Positions 17,377 through 26,160 of a stretch of DNA of 64,000 bases are shown here, piece after piece. The stretch's first letter is position 1. Each line of letters starts with the position of its first letter. The stretch covers positions 1,116,001-1,180,000 of the forward strand of contig NZ_JBEGII010000001.1 in NCBI RefSeq assembly GCF_040675875.1, given 5' to 3'. Source of the DNA: Microbacterium sp. LWO12-1.2 (GTDB lineage: Bacteria; Actinomycetota; Actinomycetes; Actinomycetales; Microbacteriaceae). The notes beneath the pieces were generated by a model. It made no database searches, had not been told where the DNA came from, and saw only the letters and a program-made list of their open reading frames with translations. Made by a program: the position numbers and the translations under genes.

Positions 17377-18114
17377 ATGGTGGATGACGCTCTCGCACGC
17401 TCCTTCGAGTCCATCGGTGCGGACTACGACCGGTACCGTCCCGGGTTCCCCGATCTCGCTGCGGAGGTGATCATTCCCGCTGCGGTTCGCTCGGTGTTGG
17501 ATCTCGGGGCCGGTACCGGGAAATTCACCGAACTCCTGACCGGGCGTGCGGCGAGGGTGCTGGCCGTCGAGCCGTCCGAGGCGATGCTCGGCGTCCTGCG
17601 TCAGAAACTGCCGGCCGTCGACGCGATGAACGGTTCAGCCGAGAGGATCCCGATCCCGGACGGATCCGTCGATGTCGTGACTGTCGCGCAAGCGTTCCAT
17701 TGGTTCGATCGTGAGCCCGCGTGCCGGGAGATCGGTCGAGTACTCGCCCCTGCCGGCGTGCTCGGCCTGCTCTGGAACCGCTCGGACCCGACATGCGGGT
17801 GGGATCGCGCGTGCCATCGGATCGCGCATCCAGCCGTCGGTGACTCTGACGCCACGACGTCGAGCGCGGCCGACGAGCTCCCCGGCTTCGAGTTCGTGCG
17901 TCACGAGACAGTTCGGTGGCGGGAGCGGCTCTCGCGGACGGTGTACGTGAGACGCTGGGCGACCGTCAGCAGCTTTCTCGTGGCCGACGAGGTCCGTCGC
18001 GCCGAGATGCTGGATGCAGTGGAGACCGTGCTCGATGCATCCGACGAGACTCGGGGACGCGAGGTGCTGGACCTGCCGCAGGTGACTGACGTCTTCGTGT
18101 ATCGGCGTCGCTGA
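17377..18114 (+). CDS. Class I SAM-dependent methyltransferase
   Basis: A 245-residue soluble methyltransferase. Motif I is VLDLGAGTGKF (40-50), followed by the acidic VEPSEAML motif II, and VAQAFHWFDR where UbiE/BioC-like family members have their motif IV. The last 90 residues are variable and probably set the substrate, which cannot be told. It sits alone between the phosphatase and the convergent map gene with only one base between stops. Confidence 0.88.
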   Translation: MVDDALARSFESIGADYDRYRPGFPDLAAEVIIPAAVRSVLDLGAGTGKFTELLTGRAARVLAVEPSEAMLGVLRQKLPAVDAMNGSAERIPIPDGSVDVVTVAQAFHWFDREPACREIGRVLAPAGVLGLLWNRSDPTCGWDRACHRIAHPAVGDSDATTSSAADELPGFEFVRHETVRWRERLSRTVYVRRWATVSSFLVADEVRRAEMLDAVETVLDASDETRGREVLDLPQVTDVFVYRRR

Positions 18115-18115
18115 T

Positions 18116-18898
18116 TCAGTCGACGCCGAGGAATGACCGGTCGGTGAGGACGACGGGGCCGTTCGTCGTGATCGCGACCGTGTGCTCGGAATGCGCTCCC
18201 CGGGAACCGTCCACGCTGCGGAGGGTCCATCCGTCCGGATCCGTGATCAGCTCGTCGGTCGTTGCCAGCAGCCAGGGCTCGAGCGCGAGGACGAGCCCGT
18301 CTCGCAAGGGGAAGCCGCGTCCGGGACGACCGTCGTTCGGCACGTGAGGGTCGCCGTGCATCGTGCGCCCCACGCCGTGGCCGCCGAAGTCGGTGTTGAT
18401 CGAGTAGCCCTCTCCGTGCGCGATCGTGGCGATCGCGGCGGAGATGTCTCCGATGCGGTTGCCCACCACAGCGGCCGCGATCGCGGCGTCCAGAGCGCGC
18501 TCGGTCGTGTCGATGAGCCGCAGGTCCTCTTCGCGCGGAGTGCCGACGACGAACGAGAGGGCGGAGTCGGCCACCCAGCCGTCGACGGAGACGGCGAAGT
18601 CGAGGGACACCAGGTCCCCATCGCGCAGCGTGTAATCGTGGGGGAGTCCGTGCAGCACGGCGTCATTCACCGACGTGCACAGCACCTTTCCGAACGGGCT
18701 CGCACCGAACGACGGGTGGTAGTCGATGTAGCAGGACTCGGCACCTGCCTTGCGGATCAGCTCGTGCGCGCGCCGATCGATGGACAGCAGATTCGTCCCG
18801 ACCTTCGTCTCATCGCGCAGCGTCGCGAGTGTCTCCGCTACGAAGCGCCCGGCGGCGCGCATCTCGTCGATCTCGGCAGGGGTGCGCAGTTCGATCAT
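18116..18898 (-). CDS. map: Type I methionine aminopeptidase
   Basis: Removes the initiator methionine from new proteins; dinuclear metal enzyme. It has 260 residues. All five ligands are present: D100, D111, H174, E207 and E238, each exactly three positions after the E. coli residues. Cap segment CTSVNDAVLHGLP is intact. A GAGAGGA lies about 8 bases before the ATG at 18898. Upstream in-frame sequence runs into the neighbour and is ignored. A second map copy elsewhere in the genome is possible. Confidence 0.96.
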   Translation of the reverse strand: MIELRTPAEIDEMRAAGRFVAETLATLRDETKVGTNLLSIDRRAHELIRKAGAESCYIDYHPSFGASPFGKVLCTSVNDAVLHGLPHDYTLRDGDLVSLDFAVSVDGWVADSALSFVVGTPREEDLRLIDTTERALDAAIAAAVVGNRIGDISAAIATIAHGEGYSINTDFGGHGVGRTMHGDPHVPNDGRPGRGFPLRDGLVLALEPWLLATTDELITDPDGWTLRSVDGSRGAHSEHTVAITTNGPVVLTDRSFLGVD

Positions 18899-18995
18899 CG
18901 GGTGTCCTCTCGTCTTCTCCATTCTCCCCGATGGTGAGAGCACCGTTCGCCGCGCGCTCACAGCGAACACCGGAGTTCCCGCTGGCGAGGCGTCG

Positions 18996-19001
18996 TACGA
19001 T
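18996..19001 (+). promoter_or_regulatory. Putative -10 for the 19008 membrane protein gene
   Basis: TACGAT ends six bases before the ATG at 19008. Confidence 0.45.
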
Positions 19002-19007
19002 CTGAGC

Positions 19008-19496
19008 ATGTGGTTGCGACAGGCCTTCTTCCGCTGGCTCCTCCCGGCGGCGTTTCTGCTGCCGTTGTGGCTGCTGGTCGGGTGGGGCGTGTTCCAGGGC
19101 GGATGGGCGATCCTCTGGGTCTTGTTCATCGCGATCCCCTCGGTTCTGGTAGGGCAGCTGCTGTTGACGCTGCTCACGCGTTCACGACCGTCCGTGCGCA
19201 TCGAGCGCGCCGTGTCCTGGTGGGACGTGTTGGGCTTCACGGTGTGGCATGGCCTCACGATCGCTGTCGGCTTCTTCATCGATGGTGCGTTTCCCTGGCT
19301 TCTGACCGGGGCGATCGTCGCCGGGATCGCCCTGTTCTGGCTGCAACTGTGGCAGCTGTGGAATGAGGCGAAGGGGAGCGGAGCACGCATCCGCGAGACG
19401 ATCACATGGTCGACGATCCCCGGAGCGGAAGAGCCGACTCCCGAGACACGTGCGCATGAGGTCATCGTCGTGCGCGAGGCCGACCCGCGGGACTGA
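19008..19496 (+). CDS. Hypothetical four-helix membrane protein
   Basis: A 162-residue protein. Two hydrophobic helices at about residues 8-30 and 33-56, then after a short Arg-rich loop (TRSRPSVRIER) two more at about 70-92 and 95-112. The C-terminal 45 residues are soluble and acidic (PGAEEPTPETRAHE). No motif is recognised and no function is claimed. It lies between divergent map and rplS. The start is set by the -10 spacing; there is no Shine-Dalgarno. Confidence 0.75.
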   Translation: MWLRQAFFRWLLPAAFLLPLWLLVGWGVFQGGWAILWVLFIAIPSVLVGQLLLTLLTRSRPSVRIERAVSWWDVLGFTVWHGLTIAVGFFIDGAFPWLLTGAIVAGIALFWLQLWQLWNEAKGSGARIRETITWSTIPGAEEPTPETRAHEVIVVREADPRD

Positions 19497-19507
19497 TCTC
19501 CGGCGTT

Positions 19508-19536
19508 TTGGCCGGTGGTCCCATTCATGGCAGAAT
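19508..19536 (+). promoter_or_regulatory. Putative rplS promoter
   Basis: TTGGCC (19508-19513), 17-base spacer, CAGAAT (19531-19536). It gives a leader of about 125 bases before rplS. The leader is pyrimidine-rich near TTCCTTCCATCATC and no defined fold stands out. Confidence 0.45.
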
Positions 19537-19667
19537 GGTTCTTTGTGCCGTGACCGGTTCTGCCACAGGGGAACCCGCGGACGCATCAGCGCCGTACGGC
19601 ACACACACTTTCTTGTTCCTTCCATCATCATGCACGCGACCTGTGGCGAGTGCAGAGAGAGACGATC

Positions 19668-20015
19668 ATGCAGATCCTCGACGCCGTTGACGCGGCTTCC
19701 CTCCGTTCGGACATCCCGGACTTCTTCCCCGGTGACACCGTCAAGGTGCACGTCAACATCACGGAGGGCACCCGCTCCCGTATCCAGGTCTTCCAGGGCG
19801 TCGTCATCGGCCGCCAGGGCGACAGCGTGCGTGAGACCTTCACGGTCCGCAAGATCAGCTTCCAGGTCGGCGTCGAGCGTACCTTCCCGGTGCACTCCCC
19901 GGTGATCGACCACATCGAGGTCGTCACCCGTGGTGACGTGCGTCGCGCGAAGCTCTACTACCTCCGCCAGCTCCGTGGCAAGAAGGCGAAGATCAAGGAG
20001 AAGCGCGACCGCTGA
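19668..20015 (+). CDS. rplS: 50S ribosomal protein L19
   Basis: Large-subunit protein at the 30S-50S interface. It has 115 residues, standard length. It contains [45 protein letters not shown] and the C-terminal [23 protein letters not shown] 19668 begins MQILDAVD with a GAGAGAG site upstream; an in-frame ATG six codons earlier lies over that site. A strong terminator follows. Confidence 0.97.
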   Translation: MQILDAVDAASLRSDIPDFFPGDTVKVHVNITEGTRSRIQVFQGVVIGRQGDSVRETFTVRKISFQVGVERTFPVHSPVIDHIEVVTRGDVRRAKLYYLRQLRGKKAKIKEKRDR

Positions 20016-20028
20016 CGCGCAGCTTCTC

Positions 20029-20065
20029 CACAGCACCCCGGGACACGATGTCTCGGGGTGCTGTG
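20029..20065 (+). terminator. Rho-independent terminator after rplS
   Basis: Arms 20029-20040 and 20054-20065 pair perfectly over 12 bp (CACAGCACCCCG). Four further inner pairs, one of them G-U, leave a five-base loop. TTCTA follows. Confidence 0.88.
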
Positions 20066-20133
20066 TTCTACCCCCGGTGTGCGACCCTTGATACTGCCGC
20101 TGGCGCGCGGTGCACGATTCGTGAAGGAAGCTG

Positions 20134-20862
20134 ATGACGACCGACTCCCCGTCCGCACCCACGTCCAGGCGGCGTCGCGGCTTTCTGACATTCCTTCGCG
20201 ACGTGTTGGTCATCATTCTCATCGCCGCGCTGGTGTCGTTCGTGGTCAAGACCTTCGTGGTCCGGTCGTTCTACATCCCGTCCGCCTCGATGGAGCGAAC
20301 GCTCCTGATCAAAGACCGGATCCTCGTCGACGAACTCACGCCGCGGTGGACCGGCTATGAGCGGGGCGATGTGGTGGTGTTCAAGGACCCGGGCGGATGG
20401 CTGGAGCCCGCGCCGCAGAAGCCCGCTGCTCCTCCGCTGGTGCAGGCCGTGGACTGGGTGCTCAATGTCGTGGGAATCTCCGCCACGGATGCTCAGGACC
20501 ATCTGGTCAAGCGGGTGATCGGATTGCCCGGCGACCATGTCGTGTGCTGCAACGCACTGGGCCAGATCACCATCAACGGTGCGCCCATCGACGAGCTCGG
20601 CTACCTCAACCTGCCGGAAGGCGACACCGCCGCGTCGAACGACCCGTTCGACGTCGTCGTGCCGGAGGGCTCGCTCTGGCTGCTCGGTGACAATAGAGAC
20701 CGGTCGCGCGATGCACGCGCGCATCAGGACCTTCCCAGCGGGGGATTCGTCCCGCTGGACAATGTCGTGGGCAAGGCCTTCCTGACGACATGGCCGTTGA
20801 ACCGCATGGGGACGATCGACGGTCACCACGACACGTTCAACGGCGTCCCGGATCCGGAATGA
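20134..20862 (+). CDS. lepB: Signal peptidase I LepB
   Basis: Cleaves signal peptides of secreted proteins at the outer face of the membrane. It has 242 residues. Cytosolic Arg-rich N-terminus (SRRRRG), one membrane anchor at about 21-42, then IPSASMERTL with catalytic Ser52, DHLVKRVIGLPGD with catalytic Lys126, and LLGDNRDRSRDAR. GAAGGAAG precedes the ATG. The stop overlaps the rnhB start (ATGA), linking the two genes. Confidence 0.95.
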   Translation: MTTDSPSAPTSRRRRGFLTFLRDVLVIILIAALVSFVVKTFVVRSFYIPSASMERTLLIKDRILVDELTPRWTGYERGDVVVFKDPGGWLEPAPQKPAAPPLVQAVDWVLNVVGISATDAQDHLVKRVIGLPGDHVVCCNALGQITINGAPIDELGYLNLPEGDTAASNDPFDVVVPEGSLWLLGDNRDRSRDARAHQDLPSGGFVPLDNVVGKAFLTTWPLNRMGTIDGHHDTFNGVPDPE

Positions 20863-21518
20863 CCGTCGTAGCCCCGAAGCTGACCCTGGAGCGGAGGCTC
20901 CTGGGTGAGTGCGAGCTGATCATCTCGCTGGACGAGGTGGGACGCGGAGCGCTGGCCGGTCCTGTGGCTGTCGGGGCCGCCGTGATGGATGCCGCCGGCG
21001 CGCGCCGACGCGTGCCGGAGGGGCTTCGCGACTCGAAACTCGTCACGGAGAGGCGTCGCCCGGACGTGGCGGCCAGGGCGGCGGCGTGGGTGCAGGCCTC
21101 GGCTGTCGGCTGGGCGAGCGCTGCTGAGGTGGACGAGGTCGGCATCATGCGCGCGCTCGGCCTCGCGGCTTCCCGGGCCGTACTCGGCGTGGTGTCGCAG
21201 GGAGCATCGGTCGAGAACGCTCTCGTGCTCCTCGACGGCAACCACGACTATGTGTCGGCCGTGCATCCCGTGCCCCTCCGGGTGCGTCCGGTGATCAAGG
21301 CCGATCGTGACTGTGCGTCGGTGTCTGCCGCGTCAGTGATCGCCAAGGTCGCGCGTGATTCCCTCATGGTGGAGCTGCACGCGGGTCACCCGGAGTATCA
21401 GTGGGACCGCAACAAGGGCTATGCGAGTGCGGAGCATCGCGAGGCGATCAGGGCGAGCGGACTGTCGCCGTATCACCGGGCGTCGTGGGCGATATCGGAT
21501 GCTCCGACGTTGTTCTGA
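20859..21518 (+). CDS. rnhB: Ribonuclease HII
   Basis: Removes ribonucleotides and RNA from RNA-DNA hybrids. It has 219 residues. The four acidic residues are D25 and E26 (LDEVGRGALAGP), D126 (LLDGNHD) and D149 or D151 (KADRDCASVSAASVIAKVARD, written here in two parts by function). ATG 20859 overlaps the lepB stop. The order rplS-lepB-rnhB-DUF2469-yraN is widely conserved in actinobacteria. Confidence 0.95.
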   Translation: MTVVAPKLTLERRLLGECELIISLDEVGRGALAGPVAVGAAVMDAAGARRRVPEGLRDSKLVTERRRPDVAARAAAWVQASAVGWASAAEVDEVGIMRALGLAASRAVLGVVSQGASVENALVLLDGNHDYVSAVHPVPLRVRPVIKADRDCASVSAASVIAKVARDSLMVELHAGHPEYQWDRNKGYASAEHREAIRASGLSPYHRASWAISDAPTLF

Positions 21519-21568
21519 GCGGCAAGCGGTGCGGCATCATGGCAGTCCGACTCTAGGATGGATTCATC

Positions 21569-21895
21569 ATGGATGAGGAAGCCTTCGACGACTACGACCG
21601 CGAGCTCGAGCTGGCACTGTTCCGGGAGTACCGGGACGTGGTGTCCCAGTTCCAGTACGTCGTCGAGACCGAGCGCCGGTTCTACCTGGCGAATGAGGTC
21701 AATGTCGTCCGTCGCGACACCGAGCACGACTTCTACTTCGAGATATCGATGACCGACGTCTGGGTGTGGGACATCTACCGTGCCGACCGTTTCGTCAAGG
21801 CGGTGCGCGTGCTGACGTTCAAGGACGTGAACGTGGAAGAACTGCAGCGCCGTGAGTTCGAGCTGCCGCAGGAGCTCTCTCTCGACGGAGAGTGA
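21569..21895 (+). CDS. DUF2469 family protein
   Basis: A 108-residue acidic protein of an actinobacteria-specific unknown family, recognised by the DDYDRELELALFREYRDV start and the VWVWDIYRADRFVKAVRV core. No catalytic motif, signal peptide or membrane helix. It always sits near rnhB and yraN, suggesting a housekeeping role, but none is known to me. TAGGAT at 21554-21559 ends nine bases before the ATG. Confidence 0.9.
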   Translation: MDEEAFDDYDRELELALFREYRDVVSQFQYVVETERRFYLANEVNVVRRDTEHDFYFEISMTDVWVWDIYRADRFVKAVRVLTFKDVNVEELQRREFELPQELSLDGE

Positions 21896-22015
21896 CCTGG
21901 CGCCCGCCGAGGCACCTCTTCTGCACCGCGGGCCGATCCGCCGAGTTCTTCTGAATGGCCGGGTGATGCGCTAGTCGCGTGATCCTCGAACCCCGGGTTT
22001 CGCGATGCTGAGGTC

Positions 22016-22378
22016 ATGGCAGCGAAAGATGATCTCGGAAGAGCAGGCGAGCAACGTGCGGTATCCCACCTGGTGGGACTCGGCTATGACGTGCTCGACA
22101 GAAACTGGCGCTGCGCCCAGGGTGAGATCGACATCGTCGCCGTCCATGGTGATGATCTCGCGATCGTCGAGGTCAAGACGCGTCGCTCGACAGCTTTCGG
22201 GCACCCGTTCGAGGCGATCGACGAACGCAAGAGACGCCGCCTGTGGAGGCTCGCGCATGCCTGGATAGAGTCGCACGCCCTCCAGGCGCGGGGTCTGACG
22301 GTGCGGATCGACGGAATCGGTATCGTCGGACCCGACCCCGTGACCGCAACGTTGGAACACCTGCGAGATCTCGCGTGA
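22016..22378 (+). CDS. YraN family (UPF0102) nuclease-like protein
   Basis: A 120-residue protein with a restriction-endonuclease-like fold. GRAGEQRAVSHLVGLGYDVL at the start, then GEIDIVA and VEVKTR give the E-D-ExK type metal site. Family function is not established; it is linked by position to yifB and dprA, DNA uptake and processing genes. GATGCT ends six bases before the ATG. Its stop overlaps the yifB GTG start. The 120 bases upstream hold no other gene. Confidence 0.9.
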   Translation: MAAKDDLGRAGEQRAVSHLVGLGYDVLDRNWRCAQGEIDIVAVHGDDLAIVEVKTRRSTAFGHPFEAIDERKRRRLWRLAHAWIESHALQARGLTVRIDGIGIVGPDPVTATLEHLRDLA

Positions 22379-23904
22379 GCACCGCCCGGACGTGGGCCGT
22401 GGCGCTCACCGGTGTCGATGGACACCTTGTCGAGGTGGAAGCCGATCTCTCGAACCAGACACCGGAGTTCAAGATCATCGGGCTCCCAGACAAGGCGCTC
22501 GGCGAGGCGGTGCAACGCGTGCACAACGCCTGTAAGAACGCGGGGCTCGATCTGCCACGTAGGCGCCTCACGGTCAATCTCTCACCCGCGAGTCTGCCCA
22601 AGCATGGATCAGGCTTCGACCTCAGCATCGCCGTGTCGACGCTCGCGGCCGGGGGGCTGATCGCACGGCGCTCCATCGCGGGCACAGTGCACATCGGCGA
22701 ACTCGGGCTCGATGGGCGACTGCGTCCGGTGCCCGGCATCCTGCCTGCGGTGTTCGCGGCCTCTCGCGCGGGTTTCGATCACGTGATCGTACCGAAGGCG
22801 AACGAAGACGAGGCACGCCTGGTCCCGGGGATCGACGTGCGAGCGGCCGCATCGCTCGCAGAAGTCGCGGTATGGCACGGAGCCGACGTCGAGGTCCCGG
22901 ACGTGGTCGCCGTCGACGCGGCTGTGCCCGCCCCGGTTCAGGAAGAACCTCTCGATCTCGCCGATGTCGTCGGACAGCCGGAAGCGGTGGACGCGCTCAT
23001 GATCGCTGCTGCCGGAGGACACCATCTGCTTCTCAGCGGTCCGCCCGGTGCGGGCAAGACCATGCTGGCGCGGCGTCTCCCCGGAATCCTGCCACGGCTG
23101 ACCGAGGAGGAAGCTCTGGAGGTCGCGGCGATCCGATCGCTCAGCGGTGATGCCGTGACAAGACTCGATGCGGCGCCACCGCTGGAGTCCCCGCACCACA
23201 GTGCGTCCGTCGCCGCGCTCGTCGGCGGCGGGTCCCGTGCGGCGAGGCCGGGCGCGATCGCGCGCGCACATCGCGGCGTGCTCTTCCTCGACGAGGCGGC
23301 CGAGTTCTCTCGCGTGGCACTGGACGCCCTGCGTCAGCCGCTCGAGTCCGGGGCGATCGAAGTGCATCGCGCCGGATTCACCGCCCGCTTCCCCGCCCGG
23401 TTCCAGCTGGTGCTGGCCATGAACCCCTGCCCATGCGGGAACTACGGTGTCCGTGGCGCCGAATGCGTGTGCCCGCCGATGGCGATCAGGCGCTATGCGA
23501 CGCGGCTCTCCGGCCCTTTGCGTGACCGCGTCGATATCGACCTCCAGGTGGCGCGGGTGGCCCTGCACAGGGCCGCAGCCGGTGAGGCTGCCCCTCTCAC
23601 GTCGGCCGACGCGCGCGAACGGGTGCGTGTGGCACGGGAGCGGGCCTCGGAGCGCTGGCGGTCGACGCCGTGGCGGCGAAATGCGGAGGTACCAGGCACA
23701 TGGCTCCGTCAAGGGGCGCTGCGGCTGGAGCCGCCAGTGCGAGCTCCGCTCGACCGCGCCCTGGAACGGGGCGCGCTGACACTTCGCGGGTATGACCGGG
23801 TCCTGCGTCTGGCATGGACGATGGCCGATATTACCGGCCATGACAGGCCGGGTCTCGAGGAGATCGGACGTGCACTGCACTTGAGGAGAGGAACGACATC
23901 GTGA
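22375..23904 (+). CDS. YifB/ComM family Mg-chelatase-like AAA+ ATPase
   Basis: A 509-residue AAA+ protein. The N-terminal ChlI-like domain (1-165) contains IIGLPDKALGEA and VNLSPASLPKHGSGFDL. Walker A GPPGAGKT lies at about 222-229, Walker B within VLFLDEAAEF. A zinc-like cysteine cluster NPCPCGNYG...CVCPP follows, then the C-terminal lid. ComM in proteobacteria is a branch-migration helicase for natural transformation; the same job here is inference. GTG start overlaps the yraN stop and its own stop overlaps dprA. Confidence 0.93.
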   Translation: MSTARTWAVALTGVDGHLVEVEADLSNQTPEFKIIGLPDKALGEAVQRVHNACKNAGLDLPRRRLTVNLSPASLPKHGSGFDLSIAVSTLAAGGLIARRSIAGTVHIGELGLDGRLRPVPGILPAVFAASRAGFDHVIVPKANEDEARLVPGIDVRAAASLAEVAVWHGADVEVPDVVAVDAAVPAPVQEEPLDLADVVGQPEAVDALMIAAAGGHHLLLSGPPGAGKTMLARRLPGILPRLTEEEALEVAAIRSLSGDAVTRLDAAPPLESPHHSASVAALVGGGSRAARPGAIARAHRGVLFLDEAAEFSRVALDALRQPLESGAIEVHRAGFTARFPARFQLVLAMNPCPCGNYGVRGAECVCPPMAIRRYATRLSGPLRDRVDIDLQVARVALHRAAAGEAAPLTSADARERVRVARERASERWRSTPWRRNAEVPGTWLRQGALRLEPPVRAPLDRALERGALTLRGYDRVLRLAWTMADITGHDRPGLEEIGRALHLRRGTTS

Positions 23905-25094
23905 TCGACGACCTATTCGGGAGCGCTGAGATCATGGACGAAGTCAGGCTGCTCCGTGAGAACGAAGGCGTGCCGGATGCGCTCGCGCGGGCCGCGTGGA
24001 GCGTGCTCGCCGAGCCGGGTGACGGAACTGCCGGGGCGTTGATCAACGCGCTGGGTGCGGAGGAAGCGCTGCGATACGCGGTAGACGGCACCCAGCGCGA
24101 CGGCGCGGTTGATGCGCTTCTCGATACGGCGGATCCACGCGTGCGACGCGCTGTCACGGAGGGAAGACGGCGGTGGACTCCACGCGTGGAGGCTCGTGCC
24201 GTGCGCGATGCCCTGCGCGGAGCCCGCGAGGTCGGCGCCATGCTTCTGCTGCCCGGCGACGACTTGTGGCCCGTCGCGCTGGATGATCTCGGAGACAACG
24301 CTCCGATCGCACTCTGGGTTCGGGGCGATCCGCGTCGATGGGTCGTCACGCCGCGGGTGTCGATGGTGGGCGCGCGCGCCTCCAGCGGCTACGGCGACCA
24401 CGTCGCGTCTGAGCTCGCGGGCGACCTCGCCGCATCCGGTGCGCTCATCGTGTCGGGTGGAGCCTACGGAATCGATGGTGCGGCGCATCGCGCCGCGCTC
24501 GGCGTCGGAGGGGGCACCGTCGCCTTCCTCGCGGGCGGGGTGGACCGCGCCTACCCTGCCGGGCATCACGGTCTGCTCAAGCAGATTGCCGAAGAGGGCG
24601 CTGTGGTGAGTGAGCTGCCCTGCGGTGCCGCGCCGACCAAGTGGCGGTTCCTGGCGCGCAACCGATTGATCGCCGCCCTGGGAGATGTGACGGTCGTGGT
24701 CGAGGCGGGGTGGCGCAGTGGGTCATTGAACACGGCAGGGCACGCTGCCGCACTCGGCCGGCCTCTGGGCGCGGTCCCAGGAGCGGTCACTTCGGCATCG
24801 TCGGCAGGCTGCCATCGACTGCTCCGAGAGTACGACGCCGTGTGTGTGACCTCGGCGGCAGAGATCCGTGAGCTGTGCGGCGTGGTCTTCGACAGGGTGG
24901 AAGGCGCGGGCGGCGCGGACCCCGAGCGGGTGCGACTTCTGGATTCCCTCAGTGGCCGCGCTGCGCTGCCGACCATCGAGATCGCCCGTCGCTCAGGACT
25001 GTCCATCGAGCGGGTGCTCACGCACCTGGGTCTTCTGGAGCTGGAGGGACTGGTGCACCCAGTGGACGGCGGTTGGCGGCGTTCGCCCTCCTAG
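23901..25094 (+). CDS. dprA: DNA-processing protein DprA
   Basis: Loads RecA on incoming single-stranded DNA in transformation; also found in many bacteria not known to be competent. It has 397 residues. The Rossmann-like core holds VGARASSGYGDHVA, SGGAYGIDGAAHRAA and FLAGGVDRAYPAGH, then FLARNRLIAALGDVTVVVEA. A C-terminal winged-helix (about 330-395) ends the protein. GTG start at 23901 in a GTGA overlap with yifB. Confidence 0.95.
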   Translation: MIDDLFGSAEIMDEVRLLRENEGVPDALARAAWSVLAEPGDGTAGALINALGAEEALRYAVDGTQRDGAVDALLDTADPRVRRAVTEGRRRWTPRVEARAVRDALRGAREVGAMLLLPGDDLWPVALDDLGDNAPIALWVRGDPRRWVVTPRVSMVGARASSGYGDHVASELAGDLAASGALIVSGGAYGIDGAAHRAALGVGGGTVAFLAGGVDRAYPAGHHGLLKQIAEEGAVVSELPCGAAPTKWRFLARNRLIAALGDVTVVVEAGWRSGSLNTAGHAAALGRPLGAVPGAVTSASSAGCHRLLREYDAVCVTSAAEIRELCGVVFDRVEGAGGADPERVRLLDSLSGRAALPTIEIARRSGLSIERVLTHLGLLELEGLVHPVDGGWRRSPS

Positions 25095-25196
25095 CCCGCT
25101 GCCGCTGCCAGAGCGGAAGGGCGGCGGGTGAACGGCGCGGTAGGGCGCAACGGCGAGGCTCCGCCGAAGTCCCACGTTCGACGGCAAGCTGAGTGT

Positions 25197-26099
25197 ATGG
25201 AGCTTTCCGACGCGTCAGAGGTGTTCCTCGAACACCTCGCCCGTGTGCGTCGGCTCTCACCCGCGACGGTCAAGGCGTATCGGTCCGACCTTCGCGACCT
25301 GGCGGGCTCTGCGGGAGCGGTCGCCGTCGAGGACGTGGATCTCGAGGTGCTTCGCGAGTGGCTGTGGATGGCCACGCAGCGCGGTGATGCACGCTCCACG
25401 CTCGCGCGGAGGGCGGCTGCGGCGCGGTCCTTCTTCAGCTGGGCCAAAGAGCAGGAGCTGATCGCGCACGACCCCAGTCTGCGGCTGATCGCACCGAAAC
25501 GTGGACGCACGTTGCCGACCGTGGCGTCGCAGGACGCGATGTCGACGCTTCTCGACCACCAGCGTTCGGCAGCCGCCGGAGGAGACCCGATCGCGCTGCG
25601 AGACCACGCGATCATCGAGATGCTCTACGGGGCCGGCATCCGTGTCTCTGAACTTTGCGGCCTCGACATCGACGATGTCGACCTCGACCGCCGCACGGCC
25701 AGGGTCCTCGGGAAGGGCTCGAAAGAACGTGTCGTTCCGTTCGGGCTTCCCGCCGGGGAAGCGATCGCTGCCTATCTCCGGCGCGGGCGACCTGTACTCA
25801 TCGAGCGTTCGTCCGCCTCGACTCCCGCCCTGGTACTGGGATCCCGCGGCGGGCGCATCGGCGCGCGGTCCGTGTACACGCTCGTGGCCCGCGTGCTGTC
25901 TCCCGTCGTGGGTGCGGAGACGGTGGGCCCGCATGCGCTGCGCCACACCGCCGCGACACATCTCCTCGACGGCGGTGCGGATCTTCGAGCGGTGCAGGAG
26001 ATCCTGGGGCATGCGAGCCTCGGAACGACGCAGATCTACACCCACGTCTCTTCCGAGCGTCTGGCCGCGACGTACCGGCTGGCCCACCCCCGCGCCTGA
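25197..26099 (+). CDS. xerC: Tyrosine recombinase XerC
   Basis: Chromosome dimer resolution recombinase. It has 300 residues, the Xer length. N-terminal SAM-like DNA-binding domain 1-90. Catalytic residues R149 (GAGIRVSELCGL), K173, H246 and R249 (HALRHTAATHLL), H272 (LGHASLGTTQIYTHV) and nucleophile Y281. It sits in the housekeeping yifB-dprA context, so it is XerC rather than a mobile-element integrase. The 102 bases before it hold no clear promoter; CAAGCT six bases before the ATG is weak. Confidence 0.93.
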   Translation: MELSDASEVFLEHLARVRRLSPATVKAYRSDLRDLAGSAGAVAVEDVDLEVLREWLWMATQRGDARSTLARRAAAARSFFSWAKEQELIAHDPSLRLIAPKRGRTLPTVASQDAMSTLLDHQRSAAAGGDPIALRDHAIIEMLYGAGIRVSELCGLDIDDVDLDRRTARVLGKGSKERVVPFGLPAGEAIAAYLRRGRPVLIERSSASTPALVLGSRGGRIGARSVYTLVARVLSPVVGAETVGPHALRHTAATHLLDGGADLRAVQEILGHASLGTTQIYTHVSSERLAATYRLAHPRA

Positions 26100-26148
26100 C
26101 ATCGTCCCGGTGCTGCGGAGGCGGTGCGCGGTTCGGCCAGACGATGTC
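26098..26148. terminator. Inverted repeat between convergent xerC and the peptidase gene
   Basis: GACATCGTC (26098-26106) and GACGATGTC (26140-26148) pair over 9 bp with a 33-base loop that is itself GC-rich. A possible weak terminator; the long loop lowers confidence. Confidence 0.35.
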
Positions 26149-26160
26149 GGAGCTTCACGG

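Noticed and set aside
22375..25094. yifB-dprA as evidence for active natural competence
   Set aside because: Both genes occur in many bacteria not known to be competent, and no comE or pilus gene is in the window.
25197..26099. Tyrosine recombinase as a sign of a mobile element
   Set aside because: It has Xer length and motifs, sits in the yifB-dprA housekeeping context, and no attachment repeats or tRNA junction are nearby.
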